Positions 10,591 through 20,754 of a DNA stretch of 64,000 nucleotides are shown in pieces. The notes under the pieces were generated by a model. That model worked only from the letters and a program-made list of their open reading frames with translations, made no database searches and had not been told where the DNA came from. The translations under genes and the position numbers were made by a program. Source of the stretch: Ceratobasidium sp. AG-K (lineage: Eukaryota > Basidiomycota > Agaricomycetes > Cantharellales > Ceratobasidiaceae); NCBI GenBank assembly GCA_037039685.1, contig JAWNGF010000002.1, positions 4,154,001-4,218,000 on the forward strand, written 5' to 3'. Each line of letters begins with the position of its first letter. The first letter of the stretch is position 1.

Positions 10591-11879
10591 CGGTCGAAAT
10601 CATTCAGCATAAACACACAGCCTAAGCGGGTCCAGTAAAACAGGCGCCGGGTATAGAGGGGGTGGGAGGCAGTGCTGCCGAAAGCCGGGATAGGACAACG
10701 GGATCCAACAAACAGGCGCCGGACACGAAGGGGTGCATAGAGTTACTCGCCGAGGTCACAATGTAGACTACGTATGGAATGTGAACACGGCATGTCACAC
10801 TGGCGGAGCCCACCGGCGTGGTTCTGCTGGATGTTGAGCAAGCACGAGCTGGGGTTGAAGGGAGGAAGGAAACAAGTTGGTATGACACCCGTGCCCACTC
10901 ACTCATCAAGTATTAGTATATGGTACAAGAAAAGTATACATAATTAATATTACAATACCGCGTAGGATCAACGCGTGGAATACTGTCATTACACGGGTTA
11001 AACACGTTACCCCTTGCTCGATGGAAACTCAGTGTTGGGGGAAGTCAGGGTATTCCTTTCCGGTTTCCGCTTACCGCTCTGCGGTGTTCGAACTAATGCA
11101 AGGTCTCGGCGAATACGTGATAATTGAAACTCGTCGTCCGAAGGCTCGGAGTTCTTGATGAACTCGTTCGATGCGTAGAGCGCTTGCGTCTGAAATACTG
11201 GTTGGCGCTCCGGAGCCCCGGAGCTCCGGAGGGCCTTGCACCCTCCCCCGGCCCGGGAGGAGGTGTGGCGGCTGATGGTATCGCCGAGGGAGCCTCAGGA
11301 GAAATGTGCGTCTCTGGGAGGAGTTGGGAGCCCCCGACCAGACTGGCAGTATGCACCTCGGCGCTCCCAACTAAGTGAGATTTCTCCCCGCGTATTGTGA
11401 TAGCACTTGGGTCTGAATTGAACGCAATGCGCCATGAGAGTACGAACTGCTTGATTCAGACTACACAAAGAAAAAACATAACCAAAAAAAGTGTTGCGCG
11501 GGCCCCGTGGTACAGAACCGGCAATGTAAAAATCCAAGAGCAAGACCGGGGCGAATTCAATCATTGCCCTACTCTCGCACCGTGATTACTCTTCTGTCTC
11601 TATAAATGGAATTTAGTAGAAAAATTGCATGACAGGGCGAAGACTCGCCCACTACGACCTGGGTATCCCGGCGCACAAGTATCTGAACCCTGATAATGTT
11701 TTAGACAAAGTATCAGCAAGGGGTTCTAGACGAATAAAAGTCGGAATATCTTACTCGAGCGATTTTTTATATTGCCAGGACAGTAACAGTAGTCGTGGGT
11801 GGATTGATACCGGGGGGCATTGAGCAAGGGAATATAGCCGGGCAGTTGTCGGCGGGTGGTGGAGCGGTTACTGGGGACC

Positions 11880-11893
11880 GGGGGGGGGGGGGG
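11880..11893. repeat. Poly-G tract of 14
   Basis: An uninterrupted run of 14 G on the plus strand inside GGGGACC-G(14)-CACC. Confidence 0.9.
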
Positions 11894-12084
11894 CACCAGT
11901 AAGTATACCTCCTACCAACCTCCGGCGCATCCAGTTATTGCCGCAAGTCGTTGCAAGTCAGGACCCACAGAATGAAAATATCAAAAGATGGTTGCAAGAG
12001 TGAGTCCATATGGCATTGAGCAGAGCAGAGCCACAGATAGCAACCCGAGCACACGAAACCCCGGAGATTGGATGGGTTTGAACC

Positions 12085-12109
12085 GGGGGGGGGGGGGGGG
12101 GGGGGGGGG
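12085..12109. repeat. Poly-G tract of 25
   Basis: An uninterrupted run of 25 G on the plus strand, 190 bp from the first G run. Such a run could form a G-quadruplex and is prone to slippage and to base-calling length error. Confidence 0.9.
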
Positions 12110-15079
12110 AAGGGTCGGCAGACATGATTAGGTAAAACCGGCGAGTGTCGTTGAAGTCGCCGGATACCAAGCCCAGTCGAAGTAACGAGCGGTGAGAGTA
12201 GCCAATTCAGTGCGTAATCCCAGATGTGACGTTTCAGCAACGGCCACCCGAGCCAACTTTGGGTTAGTCAACGGGTAGCAAGAAAACCGCATCGCGTTGG
12301 TAGCAGATCAGGATCAATAATAAAAATATAGTGTGGCGAGTTATTCCATAAAGAAAATTAATCAGTGGGTTTGTTACTTCCTCGAGGGTGAAAGAATGTG
12401 CCTGAGCGGGAGCTTTGCCTCGACGGAACTCTCGAGCCGACCTATCAGAGTGCCAGTGTTCAACGAGACTGAAAATGAAGTGGCAAGACACCGACAGGAG
12501 ATCGCTGTGAAGATAAATAGGGAAATCTGGGTTGGGTTTGCCGAGCTGGGGAGCAAGGCAGCAGGCAGCGACCACGTCAGTAATCAGGAGAACTATCAAT
12601 TGGCACCTACGTTCCGCGTTGAGCTGGTGGAAAGTAACATGCATACGGTGAAATGGGGAAACCAAGCTGGAAAAGGAGTAAAGAGTTCAATGCACACAAG
12701 GGGTTGGGGGCAGAGCTCGCGGACGTGGTGCGGCAAAAGGAGGATCAGTCTAACGTGTCCCGCTTAATAGCGCAAAATAATAAGGGAGCGGTGACCAATT
12801 AACCACGCACCTTCCACCGCCTGCCCTGGTCATAAATGGAGTTTGGCCAATTGGGGTGATTTGGTTGTATTTTCCCTGTAACTTCGCGTCCTACAGACTC
12901 GCAAACAGCCCTGTGGCACCCCAATTTCAGTCGCACGCATGCTCCTATTGTCTGCACATATATCCAGGTAATTGTGAGCCAAGGGATAGCATTTATGCAT
13001 CACAAAACGATCTTGCATTGTCTTAGGGGCCTAATGTATGCGCAAGCTAAGCTAGTTTTCATCTACAAAATCAGCTTCAAATGCTCCGAATCCCGCTCAA
13101 AGCAAATTTGCTGTGACCTTTTACTTGATGGTCATATTTCAGTGAATCTGGGACCTCACAAAATGCGCATAATGTTAGTTGAGGTTCAAACCCCCCACCA
13201 GGCGTTTTTTTTGCATTTATTTGGAAACATGGGTTCTTGCAACAGCCTGGTAAGTTGGCCTATAGTATTTAATAAATGACCACATTATAACAATCTGTTA
13301 TCGGGTACTATCCCTCCTTAGCCAGGAAACACTAACAAAGTCAGTACGGGCTCGGTTGCTTGTTACCAAAGTGTACAGGCATACCTCCGGAACCATTTTA
13401 TTTTTAACGCAATCATTTCTTACGCGACTGACGTTCGTATGTGCTCGTTTTGTAGCTATGGGGTTCCTCTATCTTATAGTATTTACTATATGATTTATGT
13501 GTTCGGTTTTCTCGAGTCATAGGTCAATTGCTCTTACGGTGTAGCTTTGTTTGTCTAAATTTGTTGTATACTGTACTTGCGGACACTTGATCCAACTTAT
13601 ACTGTGCCCAGTTTGCTTAGTCTTGTAGCTACTTCATTGAATTGATATACAGCGTATTCCTGATAGTCTCTCGGGTATGTATATACAACTCGCATTCCAA
13701 TATAATATGCATTGGCGGTGAACTACCACAAAGTCACTCATAGGTACTTTCAGCATGTATGCACCATAACCTCACAACGGGATACCTTACACACATGTAC
13801 TATTTTACATCACACTCTCTGCCTTCCAAACTTCAGTTCTGCTCTACTCAATAGCAATCTGCCTCTTCTTTGGTGCGTGACATGCAAGAAACGAGCGTGG
13901 TCAGATCAGGTGTCTAAATATTGTTTGTCGCCCTTAATACAAATGAGTGAATCGCATGAGTGCTGGCAAGCCGGATCGTTAGCTACACGAGCGCTCACGG
14001 GCTAGTGTATTTCATCAACGAGCACTCGTGCCAGCTTGCGAGTCTCCGTGCCTTAGTTCAGACCTCGCAGGCTATTCACCATCGTGTCTCGATCCAGCAT
14101 TAGTTGGCCTGGTACTACGGGCTCACCGGCACGCCTCGCGATTGAGGGGGTCTGTAGCTATTCCTATTGACCAGGCCGTATACATTACATATGTGTAAGA
14201 GAAACGCGACCAGAGGTCAACAGCGTGGCCAAGGTGAACCCCTAGTTACATGGGTGAGTGCGGCGGCTCTCAAGGGATTGGGCTCTGGTGCGTACGTTTT
14301 GGTTCGTGTATGAGTGGCACGGGCACGAATTCTATCCGCAGATTGTTGTGAGCCCCCTCTGTTCGAGGCGAACACTAGGGGTCAAGGGACTCATAACCCA
14401 TCTTGAAAACGGGCCTATGGAGTCCGCCAGGCATTCGAGTCCAAAACAGATAGGTGTACGGAGATCTCCTGGCACACCTGCGTCGGCAAAAACGTAATAT
14501 ACTCCGGAGCGGGGGAGCGCTGCGTAGGCTCCTCGAGTGCCCCGGAGCACTCTGCTACATTTTCGGTCATTGCGGAGTGCGATGGTCTCGCAGCCGGCCA
14601 GGAGCCTAGTAGACCGGGCGTGGGCTTGAAGGATTGGTCTCAATTGGGCGGGGTGGGCAATTAAAACGGTGAGACCTTGTGTCGTTCTTCCACATGGGGC
14701 CATAAGTTCACAAAGACAGGAATACATGCTACCCGCCTGTCATTCCGGGAACGTACTTATCGCAGCTCGTGTAGCGATGGGCTGAATTTTATCGAGCGAA
14801 TGTATCAGTGAGGTCGTGGACTGTTCATAGACTGTCATCACCAGGGGACTCGCCTTGCGGGCGGTCGGCAATCAGGCATGGGGAATCTGATTTGGTAGAT
14901 GAGATACCATCCGAATAACCTTCGATCGCTCCCCTTCACGGAGTCTCCGGCGTTCGGACATGAGTCATGCTCCTTCAATAATGGTACGATCGTTCGATGA
15001 CTCTGCAATGGCATTCGTCCCCCTCCACTGGTAAAAGTACAACTATCTCAATTCGCTTGCCCCTACAACCCCTCCGTTA

Positions 15080-15668
15080 TTAGTTCTGGAAGAACGACCA
15101 CCCTTTCTGGCGGTAGTATGCCTCGGTATCCCGGAGTGACTCCTTGGCGCCAATAAAGTCCCGACCCAAGAGTTCCTTGCCAAATGACGTGTCCCACGCA
15201 GGAGTACCAGTATCGGGGTTCCTACCCACGCCAGGGTTTCCCTTGGGAACGCCTGAAAATGCCGGCTCCTCGTTGAGGGCATCGTCTGCGCAACAGTCAG
15301 ACTCGTGTCATCGGTCTGACTACCTGAGCACTCACATATATCTTGCCAGCTGACTCCGGCGCCGACCGCAATTGCTCGACGACCAGCTACGTCCGGGTGG
15401 GTGAAGAGGGCAGAGTGCATTCCAGCAACGTCCTTGACATGGACAACAAAGTGAGCGAAGTCTGCAAATTCTGACTCGGGGCGGGGTGCAGCAGCAGAAT
15501 GCATAATCATGTTCGTTGACGTTAGCTGGTCACGCGATGTTACCGGATTCATTGGTGCCTAAACAATAGGTGGTTAGTTCATGATTTGTGGGAGACACAA
15601 TGCGGCCCGCTCACTCCTATGATCTGAATAAACGTCGATCAGCTTACGCTAATCGACCATAACTCTTG

Positions 15669-15703
<35 letters not shown>

Positions 15704-16637
15704 ACGAAGCTCGGGTTGATAGCTGCAAGGTCGAAATTGACCTTCCCCTTATTGTCCTCTACGAACTTCCAAACAGCTTTCTCGGCAAGCGTCTTGCTCG
15801 CAGCATAGAGTTCCAGCGAGCTAGCTTGGTCCCCTTTGGCTTTGAGTACCTCGAAGATCTTCTCATTCCAGTGAGTCTAGACAGGGTTACGTTTCAGGTG
15901 TGATCGAAGATGCGACCTAGGTGTACTTGCCTCGTTATGCTGAACCTGAGTGAACTGCAGCATAGTTGCGAATGAGGCAGTCACCACAACTCGCTTGACC
16001 GTCGGTCTGGATATTTTCCGTGAGCTGATACAATATATGCGCTATTTGCCTTGAGAAGCTGCTTACCCATGCTGCTTGATGCTTTCGAGTATGTTGACAG
16101 CACCATCCACGGCGGGCTTAACAAAGTCTTTATAGTTGTTGTCAATCTCGGTATCTGAATCACGCTCTGAATATCAGACGCACCATCCAATGTTCCCCCC
16201 GGAAGGTTGACCGGGGATGCGGCATGGGCTACGCCGTCAAAATTCCCCTCTTTGATGACTTGATCAAAAGCGCCGGGCTGAAGGCGATACTTTGGTTGAG
16301 TCGCTTTCCTTCGCTTGTTTTCTATACTTACCTTTACGATGTCTGGAACGACTGCATAGCTGAACTTGTCGCCGTATTGAGAGAACAACTTGGCAAGCTC
16401 GTCGCCTTTTGCCGGTGAGCGAACAGTCCCAACCACTAAGAAAACGGTTAGGCATATAGTGTAGTATCCAATAAAGATATCCTACCGGTATAACCACGTT
16501 CTAGAAGATCCTTCACAGCATATACGGCTACATATCCGTTGGCCCCTGCGGTAATGGGGTTAGCACTATTGCTGGAGCAAGGCGAGTTTGACCACACCGG
16601 TAAGCAGGATTTTTGCTGGAGCTGGTACGACAGTCAT
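15080..16637 (-). CDS. Extended SDR NAD(P)-dependent reductase, copy 2
   Basis: A close copy of the gene at 8902-10431 with the same ten-exon structure. The first 650 bp of the gene (16000-16637) are almost identical to copy 1. The 3' half has drifted, with mostly synonymous or mild changes (for example ARPESEFADFAHFVVH against ENFAHFIVH in the shared domain). TGANGYVAVYAVKDLL, the YAASK-type Tyr-x-x-x-Lys (TCTATGCTGCGAGCAAG in place of YVASK), VGAGVSWQDI and the end SFFQN are kept. The 29-nt intron is at 16155-16183. The 9-nt exon is at 15615-15623 and now encodes Ile-Ile-Gly. The intron before it carries a 32-nt homopolymer right after the donor. I see no stop or frameshift, so the gene is probably functional. 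Confidence 0.88.
15669..15700. repeat. Poly-A tract of 32 inside a reductase intron
   Basis: 32 A on the plus strand, hence 32 U in the transcript, starting immediately after the 5' splice site GTGAG of the intron upstream of the 9-nt exon. The matching intron of copy 1 (9460-9502) has no such run. Confidence 0.9.
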
Positions 16638-16718
16638 GATGCCTGAGGCTTGAATATGGAGGTAAGTGCAAAAAGGTTTCTTGGAGTCCCTGGTATTGTT
16701 GCACGAATTACTTGTGAC

Positions 16719-16790
16719 TTATATACCTGATGTATAACTGATCAGTCAGTCCGGGCAGGCCAGCCCGGGCAACGATGTCCGATACCCGAT
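16719..16790 (-). promoter_or_regulatory. Promoter of reductase copy 2
   Basis: TATATAAGT (minus strand) at 16719-16725, with the GC-rich box CAGTCCGGGCAGGCCAGCCC and GATGTCCGATACCCGA at 16743-16790. The spacing from the ATG matches that of copy 1. Confidence 0.5.
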
Positions 16791-17158
16791 CGCAAGCAGT
16801 CCAACGCATTCGGCGTCATTAGCAAGCAAGGAATGGATCGTACTGAATTATGTGCAATAGAGTGTACTCGTAGGCCGATCGCTAGTATGGTTCCTAGCAG
16901 GCATGCCGGGTTACGCAGACCATCGCCCACACTTCCGTGGAGCATGCGCACACGTATATAGTATTTTGGCAGAGCTATGTATGCACAGCTACCAATTCAA
17001 TTGGTCACATATGTATAGGATGATAGAGTACATCCAGGTCAAGTGTGCTGGCGCTCCATCCTCCCAGGGGTTCCTCGAAGCAGTGCCCCATACGACGTTC
17101 GACGGCCATGTTTCCCTTGGGACATCTCCAATTTGGTGCCTGAGGCTGAAACGAATTC

Positions 17159-17206
17159 GGACTCGGGCTCGGGCTCGAGCTCAGCCTCAAGCTCAACCTC
17201 GGCCCG
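17159..17206. repeat. Degenerate hexanucleotide repeat (GGCTCR-like)
   Basis: About eight 6-nt units related to CGGGCT / CGAGCT / CAAGCT in tandem, ending in CGGCCCGGG. Confidence 0.6.
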
Positions 17207-17590
17207 GGAACTGGGCTGGATCGGCTCTTTCGGAAGGTAAGGTGGGTACGACTTTCGGGAGATCTACACGCATCTTAAGACTTCCCGGCAGCTTGCTGGC
17301 GTACTTTCGGAATTACTGTCAGCGAAATGGTAACCGCTTAGAGTTAGCACATGATTGCAAAGGTTCCGTTTGATTTAGTGGAGTTTCGCAAGCTCTCTTC
17401 TATCATACATCAAGAGGTTGCTCTTTTTCACCGTGAGCCGTATTGCAGCACGAATCGCACTATGACTGGACATTGAACTATACCATCCTGTTCGAATTAT
17501 TCTGCGTTTTTACTGACATCTGTGGATAAAATTTCCGAGCGGAACCTGAATTTATGGCACGCTCGTCACCAAAATCACCTGATGCTAACA

Positions 17591-17705
17591 AGTGCCGGTT
17601 TGCTCATACGTGCTCGCTTGGGTAAAGGAGTTCTCAGGAGCATCCGAGTGGCTGTGCAATTGGTACTCCTATACCTAAGCGAGCACGCACAAGCAAATCG
17701 GCGCT
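17591..17705. repeat. Imperfect inverted repeat, possible foldback element
   Basis: Left arm 17591-17631 and right arm 17665-17705 match as reverse complements at 34 of 41 positions, with a 33-bp loop. Six of the seven differences are transitions. The words GCTCACGAGC and GTGCTCGCTT recall the foldback elements at 58.3 and 60.3 kb, so it may be a related, decayed copy. Confidence 0.6.
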
Positions 17706-18435
17706 CACGAGCCCAAAAGAGAACCGACGGATGTGCTTGAGCTGCCGGCTGGGTAGGTCAGAAAATCTCAAGGTTGCCAGCCACATTCCGAGGCGGAAGT
17801 TCATGTGCAGCATCACGGCCCTATTGCAATATGCCTAATATAGACCTTTATGCTCTAACAAGGTAGGCTGTATCCATCAGGTGAGCAATGAATCAGCCTA
17901 ATTGCTCACCATTCCTTGGAATTCTATGGCCATCCCGCTAACATATGATTTACGCTTCAACTCTGGCCAGCTTGTAAATTGAGTTTCTGGCTCGCCGTAC
18001 AGTAATGTTGGGAAACGTACTGAGGGGAAACACGGGGGAGACCTATGCGAATCCTTTTCCTAGAAGAAAACAGTAACCCTTCGAACCCCGCATGAGCTTG
18101 TATGATTCTGACTACTAAAAAATGAGGGCCAAGCGCCGACCTACGGCACTAAAAAGTGTTTGTGTAGTTGATTCTTGGCAAAGTGCCTACAATCCCTAGG
18201 AGGTACTCTCGTCTCATGGTCATGCTAGTCCTAGTACATAAGATTAGATGCTCGCTATCGACGTTGAGGAGATGTGAGGCAAAAGGAAACCTTCTGACGG
18301 GGGCCGTCTACTGACTAACGATAATATTAGTATACTTTCACAGCTGAAATGTTTTATGAGTATCAGTACTTCCAGTTTCAGGTCTGACCTTGTGGAGTGG
18401 GCACGGCTGTTCTAAGACTCATTTTTTACTACATT

Positions 18436-20023
18436 CTAAAGCACATTATCTTGAAAGCAACAGCCTTCGCTCCAGGAGTTTTCAAAGAGCGACCACCCTT
18501 TTGGGCGATAGTACGCCTCAGTGTCCCGGAACTTCTCCTTGGCCCCAATAAAGTCTCGACCCAAGAGCTCCCTACCATAACTTGTGCCCAAAAACGCGCA
18601 CCAGTATCCGGGTTCCTGTCTACGCTAGGGTTTCCCTTTGGCACACCTGAAAATTCTGGCTCATCGTTGAGGCCATCATCTAAACAAGTGATCAACTGTC
18701 GGTCATCACCAGTCCGCTTGCATCTCAGTGCTTACACACGTCCTGGAAGCTCACTCACCCCCGATAGTTATTACTCGATGACCAGTCGCGTCGGGACGGA
18801 TGAAGAGAGTAGAGTGGATGGCGGCGACATCCTTGACTTTGACGAAGTAGTAAGCGAAATCTTTGAACTCTGCCTCGGGGCGGGGGGCGCTGATCTAAAA
18901 AAACATTATTCGTTGAGGTGAGCTAGTCGCGAGCCGTTACGGCGTTGATGGGCGCCTAGACATCAAGTGAGCACTCGTTTCACGGGTCGAGGCACAATAG
19001 GAAAAACCCTCTCCTCAGATCTAAACAAAGGCGCGTGAACAAATGGCACTCGGACAATTGTTCTGAAGCACCCGATAACTCACGTAGTACGGGTTAATGG
19101 CTGCAACATCGAAATGTATCCCGCCGTGATTGTCCTCAACGAATTTCCAAACTGCCTTCTCGGCGAGTGTTTTGCTTGCGGTGTAGAGTTCCATAGGTGT
19201 GGCTTGAGTTCCTTTGGCTTTGATCACCTCAAATATTTCCTTGTTCCAGTGTGTTTAGGTGTGTATTTTAGTTTGCAATGAATGTGTGAATTGCATAGAC
19301 GTACCTCGTCGTGCCGAACCTTGGCATATTGAAGCACAGTGACGTACGATAAAGTTACCACAACACGCTTCACGGTTGATCTAGATGTTGTACATGCATA
19401 AGTGCTGTGTATGCGCTATTTCGCTTTCCACCCTGTTGCCCACTCGTGTCGTTTGATGCTTTCAAGGATTTTGACGGCTCCGCCAACCGCAGGCTTCACA
19501 AAATCTTAATTTCCAGCCCCGGTCTCATCATCCGTGAGGTAACCACCACTGCGGACATACCTGCTAGAGATCCTCCTGGGGCGTTGACTGGGGACGCGGT
19601 ATGTGCAACGCGGGCAAAATTTTCCTTCCTTGATAACATTATCAAAGGCGTCGGACTGAAAAGGATGCTTGGCTTAAATACGTGCTCCGCCTACTCTGGG
19701 AATGCTCACCTTTACTATGTCAGGGACGACTGCGTAGTCAAACTTGTCGCCATGCTGAGAAAACAGTTCGAAGAGTTCGTCGCCTTTACTTGCTGAGTGG
19801 ACAGTCCCAGTTACTTGGAGACATTGTCCGCGCAAATCGATGTAAGCCCTGGTTGGAATGAGTCACCTGTGTAGCCACGCTCAAGTAGAGCATTCACAGC
19901 ATATACGGCCAAGTATCCATTGGCACCTGGAACTTACGTCCATAGTAAGCGCCCAGCCCCAAATGGCTCAAACATGATTATACCTGTGAGCAGAATCTTT
20001 GCTGGAGCCGGGACAATAGGCAT
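18436..20023 (-). pseudogene. Extended SDR reductase, copy 3, decayed
   Basis: The third copy starts MPIVPAPAKILLTG, and most exons are recognisable (FCTASKTL-like region reading YTASKTLAEKA, SGVPKGNP, GRDFIGAKE). It is broken in several ways. The 29-nt intron (19532-19560) ends in GG instead of AG. An in-frame TAA replaces a Tyr codon at 19506-19508. The acceptor before the THWNE-like exon reads AA instead of AG (about 19254). The 9-nt exon has become ATCTGAGGA with a lost donor (about 19016). A 1-nt deletion near 18590 shifts the last exon. It is more diverged than copies 1 and 2 are from each other, so it is the older duplicate. Confidence 0.85.
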
Positions 20024-20754
20024 GGCAAGCTAGGAATATAGAGTGCGAATGTAAATTTATGACTGTGTGGCTACAATTCAAATGACTTGCGATTCACATA
20101 CTTGCTGTTTGTGTGTGTCAGTCAGCCCGGGCTGCAATGCCCGATACCTAGATGCGCTCAGTCAACGATACTTGGAAAGCAAGTGACAAACCGGTATTGC
20201 TCATCTTTTACATTTCTAGAATCAACTTCTCTTTCGTTGAATCACTTCGGGATCGTGACAGAGTTTGTGTGTTTATTCCTCCGTCTCCCCACCTCTCATA
20301 ATCGCTCTCTCATGCATACAGTCACATTGGGCGAACGTCCACGGGCATTACTGTTGATCGATTTTTTGAATACCGAGTGGCGTCTTAATTTCTGAAGGGG
20401 ATCGCAGCCTTAAAAAGCCCTGCGTGTTTTGTGTTAGGTCAGTGGAACCAGAGGCTGTATCCAACACTAGCATCGATATGCGGAAATATGCCGCGACGAG
20501 TGTTATGGCGCTCGACGTGTATGAGAATGACGAAGCCTGTCACCTACCCGTGTTGATATCAGAATCATGTTGGAATCTTAAGTGCTAGCTTGACCTAGTG
20601 CACGCCATCCGTTACTGTCCATTCGACATCGGCGGCGGTTGGAGAATCCAAGAGTGGAGCGTGTGCTTGGTCAGCCGGTGTTAGAAATCAGTCCTGACCG
20701 AAGCGCCGGCACAAACGCCGATATTCTTGTCACTCTTGAACCCCACCTGGGAGG
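20024..20754. other. Divergent spacer upstream of copy 3 and the F-box gene
   Basis: Carries the conserved reductase box (GTCAGTCAGCCCGGGC and GCCCGATACC, 20117-20150). No clear TATA element for either gene and no gene seen. Confidence 0.45.

Larger units (their letters stand above)
10591..14870. other. Long spacer between reductase copies 1 and 2
   Basis: There is no convincing gene in 4.3 kb. Two AACAGGCGCCGG words lie at about 10638 and 10712, and a GC-rich, self-complementary patch (repeated CTCCGG/CCGGAG) at 11205-11265. Homopolymer G runs are at 11880-11893 and 12085-12109. The 13.0-13.9 kb stretch is AT-richer and featureless. The frames present are short and lack motifs or splice support. 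Confidence 0.55.
16791..18435. other. Spacer between reductase copies 2 and 3
   Basis: Contains a degenerate GGCTCx hexamer array at 17159-17206 and an imperfect inverted repeat at 17591-17705. No gene is recognisable; short frames over the hexamer array only reflect its composition. Confidence 0.5.

Noticed and set aside
12333..12767. Open frame of 144 codons on the plus strand in the reductase spacer
   Set aside because: No recognisable domain, no promoter or splice-linked continuation, and it lies among homopolymer runs in a non-coding spacer.
14332..14727. Minus-strand frame of 131 codons
   Set aside because: No conserved motif, no copy near the other reductase genes and no splice-linked neighbours.
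17043..17240. Ser/Gly-repeat frame (SDSGSGSSSASSSTSA)
   Set aside because: Translation of a simple hexanucleotide repeat; no flanking coding evidence.
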